34,582 nt of DNA from Streptomyces sp. WAC06614. Lineage in GTDB: Bacteria; Actinomycetota; Actinomycetes; Streptomycetales; Streptomycetaceae. A program made the translations under genes and the position numbers. The DNA is taken from assembly GCF_003949795.1 (NCBI RefSeq), contig NZ_RPRY01000038.1:1-34582 (forward strand). Direction: 5' to 3'. Positions 1 to 7,908 of this stretch are shown piece by piece. The first letter of the stretch is position 1, and each line of letters starts with the position of its first letter. The notes beneath the pieces are model-generated. The model was not told where the DNA came from. It did no database searches and saw nothing but the letters and a program-made list of their open reading frames with translations.

Positions 1-204
1 GTCATGCGCACCTCTCACGGGGGCCACGGGGGCGGGGCGGTGGCCGTCGTACGGTGACGTACGCGGCCCACCGTGCCGCAGCCCGGCGCCGGCGCCCGCG
101 ACCGACACACCTGCCCGCCCGGGACGGCGTAGCGGTCCGCCCGGACGCGTCAGGACGCGCCCGAAGACGTGGGACGCGCCATGGAGACCGGCCCGGGGGC
201 CGCG
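1..204. other. Non-coding edge region downstream of the TetR gene
   Basis: This stretch lies beyond the stop codon of the minus-strand TetR gene and runs off the window. The only open frames are short or are extensions of frames antisense to neighbouring genes. One 17-codon frame begins at the ATG at position 4 and stops at 57 (Gly/His-rich); it has no visible ribosome-binding site because it abuts the window edge. I see no clear terminator or RNA gene. It may hold the end of the TetR transcript. Confidence 0.4.
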
Positions 205-792
205 CTAGGAGCCGCCCGGGGACGCGCCGCCGTGCAGCAGGGTGAGGAAGGCCCGGAACGCGGCCGGCATGTCCACCGACTCCGGGGCCAGCAGCCACTG
301 GTACTGCAGGCCGTCCATCACCGCCGTCAGCAGCGGGGCCGCGGCCTGCGGGGTCAGGCCCGAGGGCAGCCGGTCGCCGAACTCCGCGCGCAGCACGGCC
401 GCCATCTCCGTGCGCACCTGCGCGTACCGCTCGGTGAAGAACTCCCGGGCGGGATGGCCGTCCGTCACGCTCTCGCCGAGCAGCGCCGAGAAGGTCTGCA
501 CGATCCCGGGCCGCATGGCGTTGTAGTCCACCAGCGAGGCCAACAGGTCCAGCCGCCACTGTCCGGCGGAGGCGCGGGCGCCGCCGCCGGTGTCCCAGCG
601 GTCGCGCTCCTCCAGGACGGCCACCAGCAGGGCCTCCTTGGTGGGGAAGTAGTGCAGCAGCCCCTGCTGGGTGAGGCCCACGCGCTCGGCGACGGAGCCC
701 AGGGACGCGCCGCGGTAGCCGCGTTCGGCGATCACCTCGACGGCGGCCCGGACGATCTCCGCCCGCCGCTCCTCGCTCTTCGCCCTGACCAT
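205..792 (-). CDS. TetR/AcrR-family transcriptional regulator
   Basis: This is a 195-residue one-component repressor of the TetR family. The N-terminal helix-turn-helix lies at about residues 10-57: a basic start (RAKSEERRAEIV), then VIAERGYRGASLGSVAERVGLTQ and the family-typical recognition end GLLHYFPTKEALL. The C-terminal ligand and dimer domain (about 80-190) resembles BetI-type C-terminal domains (VMDGLQYQWLLAPESVD). It is divergent from the beta-glucosidase gene at 949, so I infer that it controls that gene, itself, or both. The likely effector would be a sugar or aglycone, but nothing in the sequence identifies it. A purine-rich stretch (GAGAGGGG) lies about 10 nt upstream of the ATG. 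The family call is firm; target and ligand are inference. Confidence 0.9.
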   Translation of the reverse strand: MVRAKSEERRAEIVRAAVEVIAERGYRGASLGSVAERVGLTQQGLLHYFPTKEALLVAVLEERDRWDTGGGARASAGQWRLDLLASLVDYNAMRPGIVQTFSALLGESVTDGHPAREFFTERYAQVRTEMAAVLRAEFGDRLPSGLTPQAAAPLLTAVMDGLQYQWLLAPESVDMPAAFRAFLTLLHGGASPGGS

Positions 793-852
793 CGCCGCCG
801 CGCCCCTCTCCGTCCGTGTCCGCCAGCAGGACCGTACGCCATCCCGCCCCCA

Positions 853-900
853 CTCGTATCACGAAAACATAACGAACCCTACCGCTCTACAGGCGACAGG
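853..900. promoter_or_regulatory. Divergent promoter/operator region, TetR versus beta-glucosidase
   Basis: A short A/T-rich island in otherwise very GC-rich DNA sits between the two divergent starts. It contains the small inverted repeat TCGT-ATC-ACGA (854-864) and a further ACGA at 872-875, giving a set of repeated half-sites of the kind a TetR dimer could bind. No convincing -35/-10 pair stands out. The CebR/LacI-type palindrome common at streptomycete cellobiose genes is not visible here. This is a low-confidence call made from composition and position. Confidence 0.3.
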
Positions 901-948
901 TCCACCATGGGGGCCACCCGCACCCGCACCCGACGAGGAGGCACGGCC

Positions 949-3402
949 GTGCCCTCAGACGCCCCCGGCACCCGCGACCAGGCCCGCACCGACGCGGTGG
1001 AAGCCGCGCTCGACAAGCTGGACCTCGACAGCAAGGCCCGCCTGCTGGCCGGGCAGGACATGTGGACCCTGCCGGCCCTCCCCGAGATCGGGCTCGGCTC
1101 CCTGGTGATGTCCGACGGCCCGATCGGGGTCCGCGGCGTGCGCTGGACCGCCGACGACCCGTCGGTCGCCCTGCCCTCCCCGACCGCGCTGGCCGCCGCC
1201 TGGGACCCGGCCCTCGCCCGCCGCGCCGGCCGGCTGCTGGCCCAGGAGGCCCGCCGCAAGGGCGTCCACGTGCTGCTCGCCCCCACCGTCAACCTGCACC
1301 GCTCCCCGCTCGGCGGCCGGCACTTCGAGTGCTACTCCGAGGACCCGCTGCTCACCGGCGCCATCGGCACCGGCTACGTCCAGGGCGTCCAGGACGGCGG
1401 CGTCGGCACCACCGTCAAGCACTTCGTGGGCAACGACGCCGAGACCGAGCGTTTCACCGTGGACAACGTCATCGCGCCGCGGCCGCTGCGCGAGCTGTAC
1501 CTGGCGCCGTTCGAGGCCATCGTGAAGAATGCCCACCCCTGGGGCATCATGACCGCCTACAACCAGGTCAACGGCACCACCATGACCGAGCACCGCCACC
1601 TGGTGAACGAGGTCCTGCGCGGCGAATGGGGCTTCGACGGCTCCAACGTCTCCGACTGGATGGCCGCCCGCTCCACCACCGGCGGCATCGAGGGCGGCCT
1701 CGACGTGGCCATGCCCGGCCCGCAGACCGTCTACGGCCCCGCCCTCGCCGAGGCCGTCCGCGCCGGCGAGGTCGCCGAGGCCACCGTCGACGAGGCCGTG
1801 CGCAACGTGCTGCGCCTGGCCGCCCGGGTGGGTCTGCTCGCGGGCGCCCCGGCCGTGGTCACCGAACCGCCGGCCGGCATCGACGGCCAGGCCCTGGCCC
1901 GGGAGATCGCCGCCCGCTCCTTCGTCCTCGTCCGCAACGAGGGCGGCGTCCTCCCGCTCGACGGCTCCGCCGGCCGTACGGTCGCCCTGATCGGCGCGGC
2001 CGCCCGGGACGCCCGGGTCCTCGGCGGGGGCTCCGCCACCGTCTTCCCCGAGCGGGTCGTCTCCCCGCTCGACGGCCTGACCGCCGCCCTGCCGGCCGGC
2101 GCCCTGACCTACGCCGTCGGCGCCGACCCCAGCGAGGAACTGGTGGCCGCCGACCAGGGGTTCGCGCTGCGCGCCGTGTGCCGCGACGCCTCCGGGACGG
2201 TGCTGGGCACCGGCACCCTGCCCACCGGGCAGGTCCAGTGGATCGGCGACGACCTGCCGGCCGGCGCCGACCACGAGAGGCTGGCCTCCATCGAGGTCAC
2301 CGGCACCTTCACCCCGCGCGAGAGCGGCGAACACGCCTTCGGCACCCGGGGCCTGGGTGCCTTCGCGCTCACCGTCGACGGAGCGCCGCTGTGGGAGGGC
2401 GTGCAGGAGATGGGGGACGAGGCCGATCCCTTCGAGGCGTTCTTCGGCGCCCCCAGCGAGCGCGGCCGGGTCACCCTCACGGCCGGTGAGCCGGTCGAGG
2501 TCTCGCTGCGCCACCAGGTCGCCGACCTCAGCGCGCTGCCGCTCAAGGCGGTCATGTTCTCGCTGCTCCACCTCGGCCCGCGCCGCGACCCGGAGGAGCT
2601 GATCGCCGAGGCCGTCGAGGCGGCCCGCGCCGCCCACACCGCCGTGGTGGTCGTCGCCACCACCGAGCGGGTGGAGTCCGAGGGCTTCGACCGCACGGAC
2701 CTGCGCCTGCCGGGCCGGCAGGACGACCTGGTCCGCGCGGTGGCCGCGGTCAACCCGAACACCGTCGTGGTCGTCAACGCCGGCTCCCCGGTGGAGCTGC
2801 CGTGGCGCGAGGAGGTGGCCGCGGTCCTGCTCGGCTGGTTCCCCGGCCAGGAGGGCGGCGCGGCCCTGGCCGACGTCCTGCTCGGCTCCGAGGAGCCCGG
2901 CGGGCGGCTGCCCACCACCTGGCCGGCCCGCCTCGCCGACGCCCCGGTCACCGAGGTCGCACCCACCGACGGACGCCTGGAGTACCGCGAGGGCGTCCTG
3001 ATCGGCTACCGGGCCTACGAGCGGCAGGGCATCACCCCCGCCTACCCCTTCGGGCACGGCCTGGGCTACACCGACTGGGCGTACGAGTCCCTGGAGGCCC
3101 GGGAGGACTCCGTCCGGGTCCGCGTGCGCAACACCGGCACCCGGCCCGGCCGGGAGACGGTCCAGGTCTACCTGGCCCCCGTGGCGGACACCGTCGCCCG
3201 CCCGGCCGCCTGGCTGGCCGGCTTCGCGAGCGTCACGGCCGGCCCCGGCGAGACCGTCGGGGCCGAGATCACGCTGCCCGCCCGGGCCTTCGAGATCTGG
3301 GACGAGGAGAGCGGCGGCTGGCAGCGGATCCCGGGCCCCTACGAGGTCCGGGCCGGCCGCTCCTGCGCCGACACGCGGCTGACGGCGACCCTGCACCTCT
3401 GA
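949..3402 (+). CDS. Family 3 glycoside hydrolase (beta-glucosidase) with PA14 insertion
   Basis: This 817-residue enzyme releases terminal beta-linked glucose or related sugars from oligosaccharides or glycosides. There is no signal peptide, so it probably acts in the cytoplasm on imported substrates. The (beta/alpha)8 domain (about 20-300) has KHFVGND (157-163) and the nucleophile motif SDW, with Asp236. The alpha/beta sandwich carries ESEGFDR (576-582), the region expected to hold the acid/base Glu. It is interrupted by a PA14-like insert (about 404-545), a sugar-binding module that narrows specificity in this family. The C-terminal part (about 700-817) is the fibronectin III-like domain. 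The GTG start is chosen because GAGGAGG lies 7 nt upstream; an in-frame ATG at 907 is the alternative. The exact substrate cannot be read from the sequence. Confidence 0.93.
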   Translation: MPSDAPGTRDQARTDAVEAALDKLDLDSKARLLAGQDMWTLPALPEIGLGSLVMSDGPIGVRGVRWTADDPSVALPSPTALAAAWDPALARRAGRLLAQEARRKGVHVLLAPTVNLHRSPLGGRHFECYSEDPLLTGAIGTGYVQGVQDGGVGTTVKHFVGNDAETERFTVDNVIAPRPLRELYLAPFEAIVKNAHPWGIMTAYNQVNGTTMTEHRHLVNEVLRGEWGFDGSNVSDWMAARSTTGGIEGGLDVAMPGPQTVYGPALAEAVRAGEVAEATVDEAVRNVLRLAARVGLLAGAPAVVTEPPAGIDGQALAREIAARSFVLVRNEGGVLPLDGSAGRTVALIGAAARDARVLGGGSATVFPERVVSPLDGLTAALPAGALTYAVGADPSEELVAADQGFALRAVCRDASGTVLGTGTLPTGQVQWIGDDLPAGADHERLASIEVTGTFTPRESGEHAFGTRGLGAFALTVDGAPLWEGVQEMGDEADPFEAFFGAPSERGRVTLTAGEPVEVSLRHQVADLSALPLKAVMFSLLHLGPRRDPEELIAEAVEAARAAHTAVVVVATTERVESEGFDRTDLRLPGRQDDLVRAVAAVNPNTVVVVNAGSPVELPWREEVAAVLLGWFPGQEGGAALADVLLGSEEPGGRLPTTWPARLADAPVTEVAPTDGRLEYREGVLIGYRAYERQGITPAYPFGHGLGYTDWAYESLEAREDSVRVRVRNTGTRPGRETVQVYLAPVADTVARPAAWLAGFASVTAGPGETVGAEITLPARAFEIWDEESGGWQRIPGPYEVRAGRSCADTRLTATLHL

Positions 3403-3426
3403 GTGGCCGAAAAACACCCATGAACC

Positions 3427-3462
3427 GGACCGGGGGCGGCACCTGACCGCCGCCCCCGGTCC
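3427..3462. terminator. Bidirectional terminator between convergent genes
   Basis: A perfect 14-bp inverted repeat (GGACCGGGGGCGGC with its complement) with an 8-nt loop lies between the convergent beta-glucosidase and SGNH-hydrolase genes. There is no T-tract, as is usual for streptomycete terminators. Confidence 0.75.
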
Positions 3463-3495
3463 GTACGTCCGTGCGCCCGTGCGTGCGGCGTACGC

Positions 3496-4404
3496 CTACG
3501 CGGGCGGCTCGGGCGAGGTGACCTGGCGGTGCGCCAGCTCCGCCAGCCGGGCCTGGCCGTTCTTGCCCGGGTGGAACCAGTCCCACCGGCTCAACTGCTC
3601 CGGGGTGAACGGGAACTGGAACACCGCGCCGCCGTCGTAGCGGCACAGCGCGTCCTTCGCGCAGACCTCGCGCAGCACCTCGTTGTACGCCACCACCCGG
3701 GCCCGTACCTGCTCGCGCCGGGCGGTGGCCGCGGGGCCCACCGAATCGGGCTCCGCCAGCATGGACTGACAGATCCCCAGCTTCCAGATCTGCCGCCCGA
3801 CGGGGCTGTCCTTGCCCTGCTGCCACAGCCGCTGGAGGTCCGGCACGCTGGAGACGTACACCTGCGTCTTCGGCGAGACCGCGCGCAGCGCGGCCAGGCC
3901 CTGCTCGAAGCCGGCCCGGAAGTCGGCCACCGGCGTCATCGCCGAAGCGGTGGGCCGGCAGGCGTCGTTCGAGCCCACCATGACGGTGACCAGGTCGGGC
4001 CGGTGCTGCGCGGCCGCGGCGAGCTGGGCCGGCAGGTCGGCCATCCGGGAGCCGGTCACCGCGTAGTTCCAGCTCTCCGTCGCGGCCTGGGTCTCGCCGA
4101 GCAGCCGGCTGGCCAGCGAGCGCACCTCGGGGTCCGTACCGGTGGCCCAGGAGGCCTCGGGGCAGTCCGCGAGGACCGAACAGGCATCGAAACCACGGGT
4201 GATGGAGTCACCCACAGCGGCGATGGACCCCGGGGAGGTGTTCCAGCGCGGCGCCGGGTGCCCGGCGACCCGCGCGCCGTGCTCCCCGTCCGGCCCGGAG
4301 CCGTCGCCCGAACAGCCCGTCACCCCCGCGACCAGCACAACTGCCGCGGCGCCCGCGCCCGCGAGGGCGCGCAGCGCGCGTCGGGGCGCGGTGGGGTGGT
4401 GCAT
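3496..4404 (-). CDS. SGNH/GDSL-family hydrolase, predicted lipoprotein
   Basis: This 302-residue secreted esterase or lipase-like enzyme has an N-terminal hydrophobic segment (about 14-30) ending in a lipobox, VTG-Cys31, so it is probably a lipid-anchored extracellular protein. SGNH block I is GDSITRG with Ser67 as nucleophile. The block III motif is GSND (144-147, Asn146 oxyanion), and block V is DWFH with Asp275 and His278 completing the triad. Further cysteines (75, 81, 149, 212, 248, 254) could form disulfides in the exported protein. The length suits the GDSL/SGNH group related to streptomycete secreted lipases. The gene is monocistronic and converges on the beta-glucosidase. The substrate is unknown; lipid or acetyl-ester hydrolysis is possible. 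Confidence 0.9.
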   Translation of the reverse strand: MHHPTAPRRALRALAGAGAAAVVLVAGVTGCSGDGSGPDGEHGARVAGHPAPRWNTSPGSIAAVGDSITRGFDACSVLADCPEASWATGTDPEVRSLASRLLGETQAATESWNYAVTGSRMADLPAQLAAAAQHRPDLVTVMVGSNDACRPTASAMTPVADFRAGFEQGLAALRAVSPKTQVYVSSVPDLQRLWQQGKDSPVGRQIWKLGICQSMLAEPDSVGPAATARREQVRARVVAYNEVLREVCAKDALCRYDGGAVFQFPFTPEQLSRWDWFHPGKNGQARLAELAHRQVTSPEPPA

Positions 4405-4563
4405 CGGCTGGATTCCTCCCTCGTCGCCCCCCGTCCGCGGGGGGCGTCCTGCTGAGTGAATGCTCTGTGTTTACGGGCCTCGGAGCGACCGTACGTCACA
4501 CCAGGACCGTCGTTGCACGGTAGCTTTTTCCCGTGGCGTTTCGGCCGCAGGCCCCGTGGCGCA

Positions 4564-4591
4564 TTGTCAGATATTTTCCGGTACGTTACAT
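4564..4591 (+). promoter_or_regulatory. Candidate promoter for the DUF3145 gene
   Basis: The 250-nt gap upstream of the DUF3145 gene becomes unusually A/T-rich from about 4560. TTGTCA (4564-4569) and TTACAT (4586-4591) are separated by 16 nt and could be a -35/-10 pair. TAGTGT at 4601-4606 is an alternative -10. By-eye call only. Confidence 0.3.
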
Positions 4592-4655
4592 CACGTCACA
4601 TAGTGTCCGTTTTCAGGAGTTTCATTCCCGACCTCGTCCCACACTGGAGGTCCCG

Positions 4656-5150
4656 GTGACGACACGTGGAGTTCTGTACGTGCACTCCGCCCCGCGCGCG
4701 CTGTGCCCGCATGTGGAGTGGGCGGTCGCGGGGGTGCTCGGGGTGCGGGTGAACCTCGACTGGATCAGGCAGCCCGCCTCCCCGGGCACCTGGAGAGCCG
4801 AGTTCTCCTGGCAGGCCGAGGTCGGCACCGCCTCCAAGCTGGCCTCCGCGCTGCGCGGCTGGCACCTGCTGCGGTTCGAGGTCACCGCCGAGCCCTGCGC
4901 CACCGCCGAGGGCGAGCGCTACAGCGCCACCCCTGACCTCGGGATCTTCCACGCGGTCACCGGCCTGCACGGCGACATCCTGGTGCCCGAGGACCGGCTC
5001 CGGGCAGCCCTGGCCCGCGCCGCCCGGGGCGAGACCGACCTGGAGGCGGAGCTCGCCCGGCTGCTGGGCAAGCCCTGGGACGACGAGCTGGAACCCTTCC
5101 GCTACGCCGGGGAGGGCGCCCCGGTCCGCTGGCTCCACCAGGTGGTCTGA
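4656..5150 (+). CDS. DUF3145 family protein
   Basis: This 164-residue protein belongs to the actinobacterial DUF3145 family, recognised by its N-terminus TTRGVLYVHSAPRALCPHVE and the internal GVRVNLDW and ATPDLGIFHAVTGLHGD blocks. It is soluble, with no signal peptide or membrane segment. Its function is not established. The family is found next to the fatty-acid synthase genes in streptomycetes, as here, where it converges on fabF and shares its terminator. I chose the GTG start because GGAGG is 5 nt upstream and the conserved family N-terminus begins immediately after it. An upstream in-frame ATG would add about 41 non-conserved residues. A role linked to lipid synthesis is only suggested by the neighbourhood. 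Confidence 0.9.
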   Translation: MTTRGVLYVHSAPRALCPHVEWAVAGVLGVRVNLDWIRQPASPGTWRAEFSWQAEVGTASKLASALRGWHLLRFEVTAEPCATAEGERYSATPDLGIFHAVTGLHGDILVPEDRLRAALARAARGETDLEAELARLLGKPWDDELEPFRYAGEGAPVRWLHQVV

Positions 5151-5152
5151 CA

Positions 5153-5198
5153 CGCCGAAGGCCCCCTCCCCGCCGGTGCGGGGAGGGGGCCTTCGGCG
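5153..5198. terminator. Strong bidirectional terminator shared by DUF3145 gene and fabF
   Basis: A perfect 20-bp stem with a 6-nt loop (CCGGTG) begins 2 nt after the DUF3145 stop and ends 25 nt from the fabF stop. It is symmetrical, so it should end transcription from both sides. Confidence 0.9.
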
Positions 5199-5223
5199 TC
5201 TCTGCGGGCCGGCGTCTCGCGCG

Positions 5224-6489
5224 TCAGACGCTGCGGAACGCCAGGGTCACGTTGTGACCGCCGAAGCCGAACGAGTTGTTGATCGCGGCGATGGTGCCCT
5301 CGGCGGGCAGCGCGCGCGGCGCGCCGACGACGATGTCGGCGTCGATGTCGTCGTCCAGCTCGTCCACGTTGATGGTCGGCGGGGCCGTCCGGTGGTAGAG
5401 GGCCAGCACGGTCGCGACGGTCTCGATGCCGCCGGCGCCGCCCAGCAGGTGGCCGGTCATCGACTTGGTGGCGGAGACGGCCACGTGGTCCAGGTCGTCG
5501 CCGAGGACCTTGCGCAGCGCCTTGATCTCCGCGCTGTCACCCTGCGGGGTGGAGGTCGCGTGGGCGTTGACGTGGACGACCTCGGCCGGCTTCAGACCGG
5601 TGTTGTCCAGCAGGTTCTGCACCGCCGCGGCCACACCGCGGCCGGTCGGCTCGGGCTGCGCGATGTGGTGGCTGTCGGCCGACAGACCCTGGCCCAGCAC
5701 CTCGCAGTAGACCCGGGCGCCGCGCGCGGCGGCGTGCTCGGCGGACTCCAGGACCACGACACCGGCGCCCTCGCCGAGGACGAAGCCGTCACGGGCCTTG
5801 TCGTACGGGCGCGAGGCCCGCTCGGGGTCCTCGTTGTTCTTGGACATCGCCATCATGTTGGCGAACGCGGCGATCGGCAGCGGGTGGATCGCGGCCTCGG
5901 TACCACCGGCGACGACCACGTCGGCCCGGCCGGAACGGATCATCTCGACGGCGTAGCCGATGGCCTCGGCACCGGACGCGCAGGCGCTGACCGGGGTGTG
6001 CACGCCCGCCTGGGCGTTGACCTCCAGGCCGACGTTGGCCGACGGGCCGTTCGGCATCAGCATCGGGACGGTGTGCGGGGAGACCCGGCGCACACCCTTC
6101 TCCTTCAGCACGTCGTACTGGTCGAGCAGGGTGGTGACGCCGCCGATGCCGGAGGCGATCACGGTGCCCAGCCGCTCGGGGGAGACGGAGGAGTCCTCGC
6201 CGGCCGGAGCGGTGTAGCCGGCGTCGGCCCATGCCTCACGGGCCGCGATCAGCGCGAACTGCGCCGAGCGGTCGAGCTTGCGGGCCAGCGGCCGGGGCAG
6301 GACCTCGCTGGGGTCCACGGCGGCCGGGGCGGCGATACGGACGGGCAGGTCGGCGAAGCGCTCACCCTCCAGGGGCTTCACTCCGGAACGACCGGCGAGC
6401 AGACCTTCCCAGGTCGAAGCGCTGTCGCCACCCAGCGGAGTGGTTGCGCCGATACCGGTGACGACCACGGTGCGATTGGTCGGGCTCAC
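5224..6489 (-). CDS. fabF: Beta-ketoacyl-ACP synthase II
   Basis: FabF (called FabB in some streptomycete literature) elongates acyl-ACP by decarboxylative condensation with malonyl-ACP in type II fatty acid synthesis. The protein has 421 residues, normal for KAS II. The thiolase-fold catalytic residues are Cys170 (VSACASG), His310 (VNAHATSTPQGD) and His347 with Lys342 (SATKSMTGHLLGGAGG). The C-terminal NSFGFGGHN loop, the KAS gatekeeper region, is present. It is the last gene of the fabD-fabH-acpP-fabF operon, 79 nt downstream of acpP. The start is GTG with a GGAGA about 10 nt upstream. The product supplies both membrane lipid and polyketide-precursor metabolism. Confidence 0.97.
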   Translation of the reverse strand: MSPTNRTVVVTGIGATTPLGGDSASTWEGLLAGRSGVKPLEGERFADLPVRIAAPAAVDPSEVLPRPLARKLDRSAQFALIAAREAWADAGYTAPAGEDSSVSPERLGTVIASGIGGVTTLLDQYDVLKEKGVRRVSPHTVPMLMPNGPSANVGLEVNAQAGVHTPVSACASGAEAIGYAVEMIRSGRADVVVAGGTEAAIHPLPIAAFANMMAMSKNNEDPERASRPYDKARDGFVLGEGAGVVVLESAEHAAARGARVYCEVLGQGLSADSHHIAQPEPTGRGVAAAVQNLLDNTGLKPAEVVHVNAHATSTPQGDSAEIKALRKVLGDDLDHVAVSATKSMTGHLLGGAGGIETVATVLALYHRTAPPTINVDELDDDIDADIVVGAPRALPAEGTIAAINNSFGFGGHNVTLAFRSV

Positions 6490-6568
6490 AGGAATTCATT
6501 CTCCACAAATAGAGGGTGCGAAATGTTTCACGGCGCCACCGCCGGGTGGCGACAAACGCTCGTCAGGC

Positions 6569-6817
6569 TCAGGCCTGGTGGTCGAGGATGTACTTCGCGG
6601 CGTCGCCGACCGTCTTGAGGTTCTTGACGTCCTCGTCCGGGATCTTGACGTCGAAGCGCTCTTCGGCCGCGACGACGACCTCGACCATGGACAGCGAGTC
6701 GACGTCCAGGTCGTCGGTGAAGGACTTGCCCTCCTCGACGTCCTCGACCGGGATACCGGCGATCTCGTTCACGATCTCCGCGAGACCCTCGATGATCTCT
6801 TCCTTGGTGGCGGCCAT
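6569..6817 (-). CDS. acpP: Acyl carrier protein
   Basis: This 82-residue acidic carrier protein of type II fatty acid synthesis shuttles the growing acyl chain between FabD, FabH and FabF. The phosphopantetheine attachment site is Ser41 in the DVDSLSMVE motif. The four-helix acidic profile and length are typical. It sits between fabH (67 nt upstream) and fabF (79 nt downstream) in the streptomycete fab operon, where the gene is also called fabC. An AAGGAG lies about 7 nt before the ATG (AGAAGGAGCGCGCAC). Its place in the primary fab cluster, not in a polyketide cluster, makes it the housekeeping ACP. Confidence 0.97.
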   Translation of the reverse strand: MAATKEEIIEGLAEIVNEIAGIPVEDVEEGKSFTDDLDVDSLSMVEVVVAAEERFDVKIPDEDVKNLKTVGDAAKYILDHQA

Positions 6818-6884
6818 GTGCGCGCTCCTTCTGTAGCTGTGTGGTGGATCAGGGTGGTGCAGGGGCGGGAGGTGATCCCGGGCC

Positions 6885-7889
6885 CTAGGGGAGGGTAACG
6901 ACCGTCGCGGCGTAGACGAGTCCCGCCCCGAAGCCGATGACGAGCGCGGTGTCGCCGCTCTTCGCCGCTCCGGTCGCCAGGAGCCGCTCCATAGCGAGCG
7001 GGATCGAGGCGGCCGAGGTGTTGCCGGTGTTCTCCACGTCACGGGCGACCGTCACGTGCTCCGGCAGCTTCAGAGTCTTCACCATCGAGTCGATGATCCG
7101 CATATTGGCCTGGTGCGGGATGAAGACGTCCAGGTCGTCCGCGGTGATCCCGGCGGCGTCGAGCGCCTGCTGGGCCACCTTCGCCATCTCGAAGACGGCC
7201 CAGCGGAAGACCGCCTGACCCTCCTGCGTGATGGCGGGGAACTTCTCTCCGCCGTCCTTGCCGAGGTACTGGTCCCACGGCACGGTCTGCTTGATCGTCT
7301 CGGACTTGTCGCCCTCCGAGCCCCACACCGTGGGGCCGATCGCGGGCTCCGCCGAGGGACCGACGACCACGGCACCGGCACCGTCACCGAACAGGAAGGC
7401 CGTCGCGCGGTCCTCCAGGTCGGTCAGGTCCGACAGCCGCTCCACCCCGATGACCAGGACGTACTCGGCGGAACCCTCGACCACCAGACCCTTGGCCAGG
7501 GTCAGGCCGTAGCCGAACCCGGCGCAGCCCGCGGAGATGTCGAACGCGGCGGGCTTGCCCGCCCCGATCTTGTCGGCGATCTCCGTCGCCACCGCCGGGG
7601 TCTGCTTGAAGTGCGAGACCGTCGAGACGATCACGGCACCGATCTGCTCCGGGGAGATCCCGGCGTCGGCCAGGGCCTTGCCCGAGGCCTCCACCGACAT
7701 CGCGGCCACGGTCTCCTCCGGGGAGGCCCAGTGGCGGGTGGCGATGCCCGAACGGGAACGGATCCACTCGTCGGACGAGTCGATCGTCTCCAGGATCACC
7801 TCGTTGGGCACGACACGCGTCGGGCGGTAGCCGCCGACACCGAGGATGCGCGCGTACGGGGAGCCCTTGGCAGGCTTGATCTTCGACAT
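6885..7889 (-). CDS. fabH: Beta-ketoacyl-ACP synthase III
   Basis: FabH starts fatty acid chains by condensing an acyl-CoA primer with malonyl-ACP. In streptomycetes it accepts branched primers such as isobutyryl- and methylbutyryl-CoA, which sets the branched-chain lipid profile. The protein has 334 residues with the catalytic triad Cys122 (SAGCAGFGYG), His259 (FIPHQANMRI) and Asn290 (NTGNTSAAS). The start ATG follows an AAGGAGCC ribosome-binding site about 9 nt upstream. It lies 19 nt after fabD, so the two are very likely co-transcribed and possibly translationally coupled. No unusual residues were noticed. Confidence 0.97.
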   Translation of the reverse strand: MSKIKPAKGSPYARILGVGGYRPTRVVPNEVILETIDSSDEWIRSRSGIATRHWASPEETVAAMSVEASGKALADAGISPEQIGAVIVSTVSHFKQTPAVATEIADKIGAGKPAAFDISAGCAGFGYGLTLAKGLVVEGSAEYVLVIGVERLSDLTDLEDRATAFLFGDGAGAVVVGPSAEPAIGPTVWGSEGDKSETIKQTVPWDQYLGKDGGEKFPAITQEGQAVFRWAVFEMAKVAQQALDAAGITADDLDVFIPHQANMRIIDSMVKTLKLPEHVTVARDVENTGNTSAASIPLAMERLLATGAAKSGDTALVIGFGAGLVYAATVVTLP

Positions 7890-7908
7890 GCTGTGTGGGC
7901 TCCTTCGT

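Noticed and set aside
4..57. 17-codon Gly/His-rich ORF at the left edge
   Set aside because: Upstream context is missing and the composition is that of random GC-rich DNA.
955..3417. Very long open frame on the minus strand across the beta-glucosidase gene
   Set aside because: Composition is Gly/Asp/Val-biased with no recognisable domain; it is the antisense shadow of the GH3 gene, common in DNA of this GC content.
5176..6618. 480-codon plus-strand frame antisense to fabF
   Set aside because: No domain pattern; fully explained as the complement of fabF, whose catalytic residues are all present.
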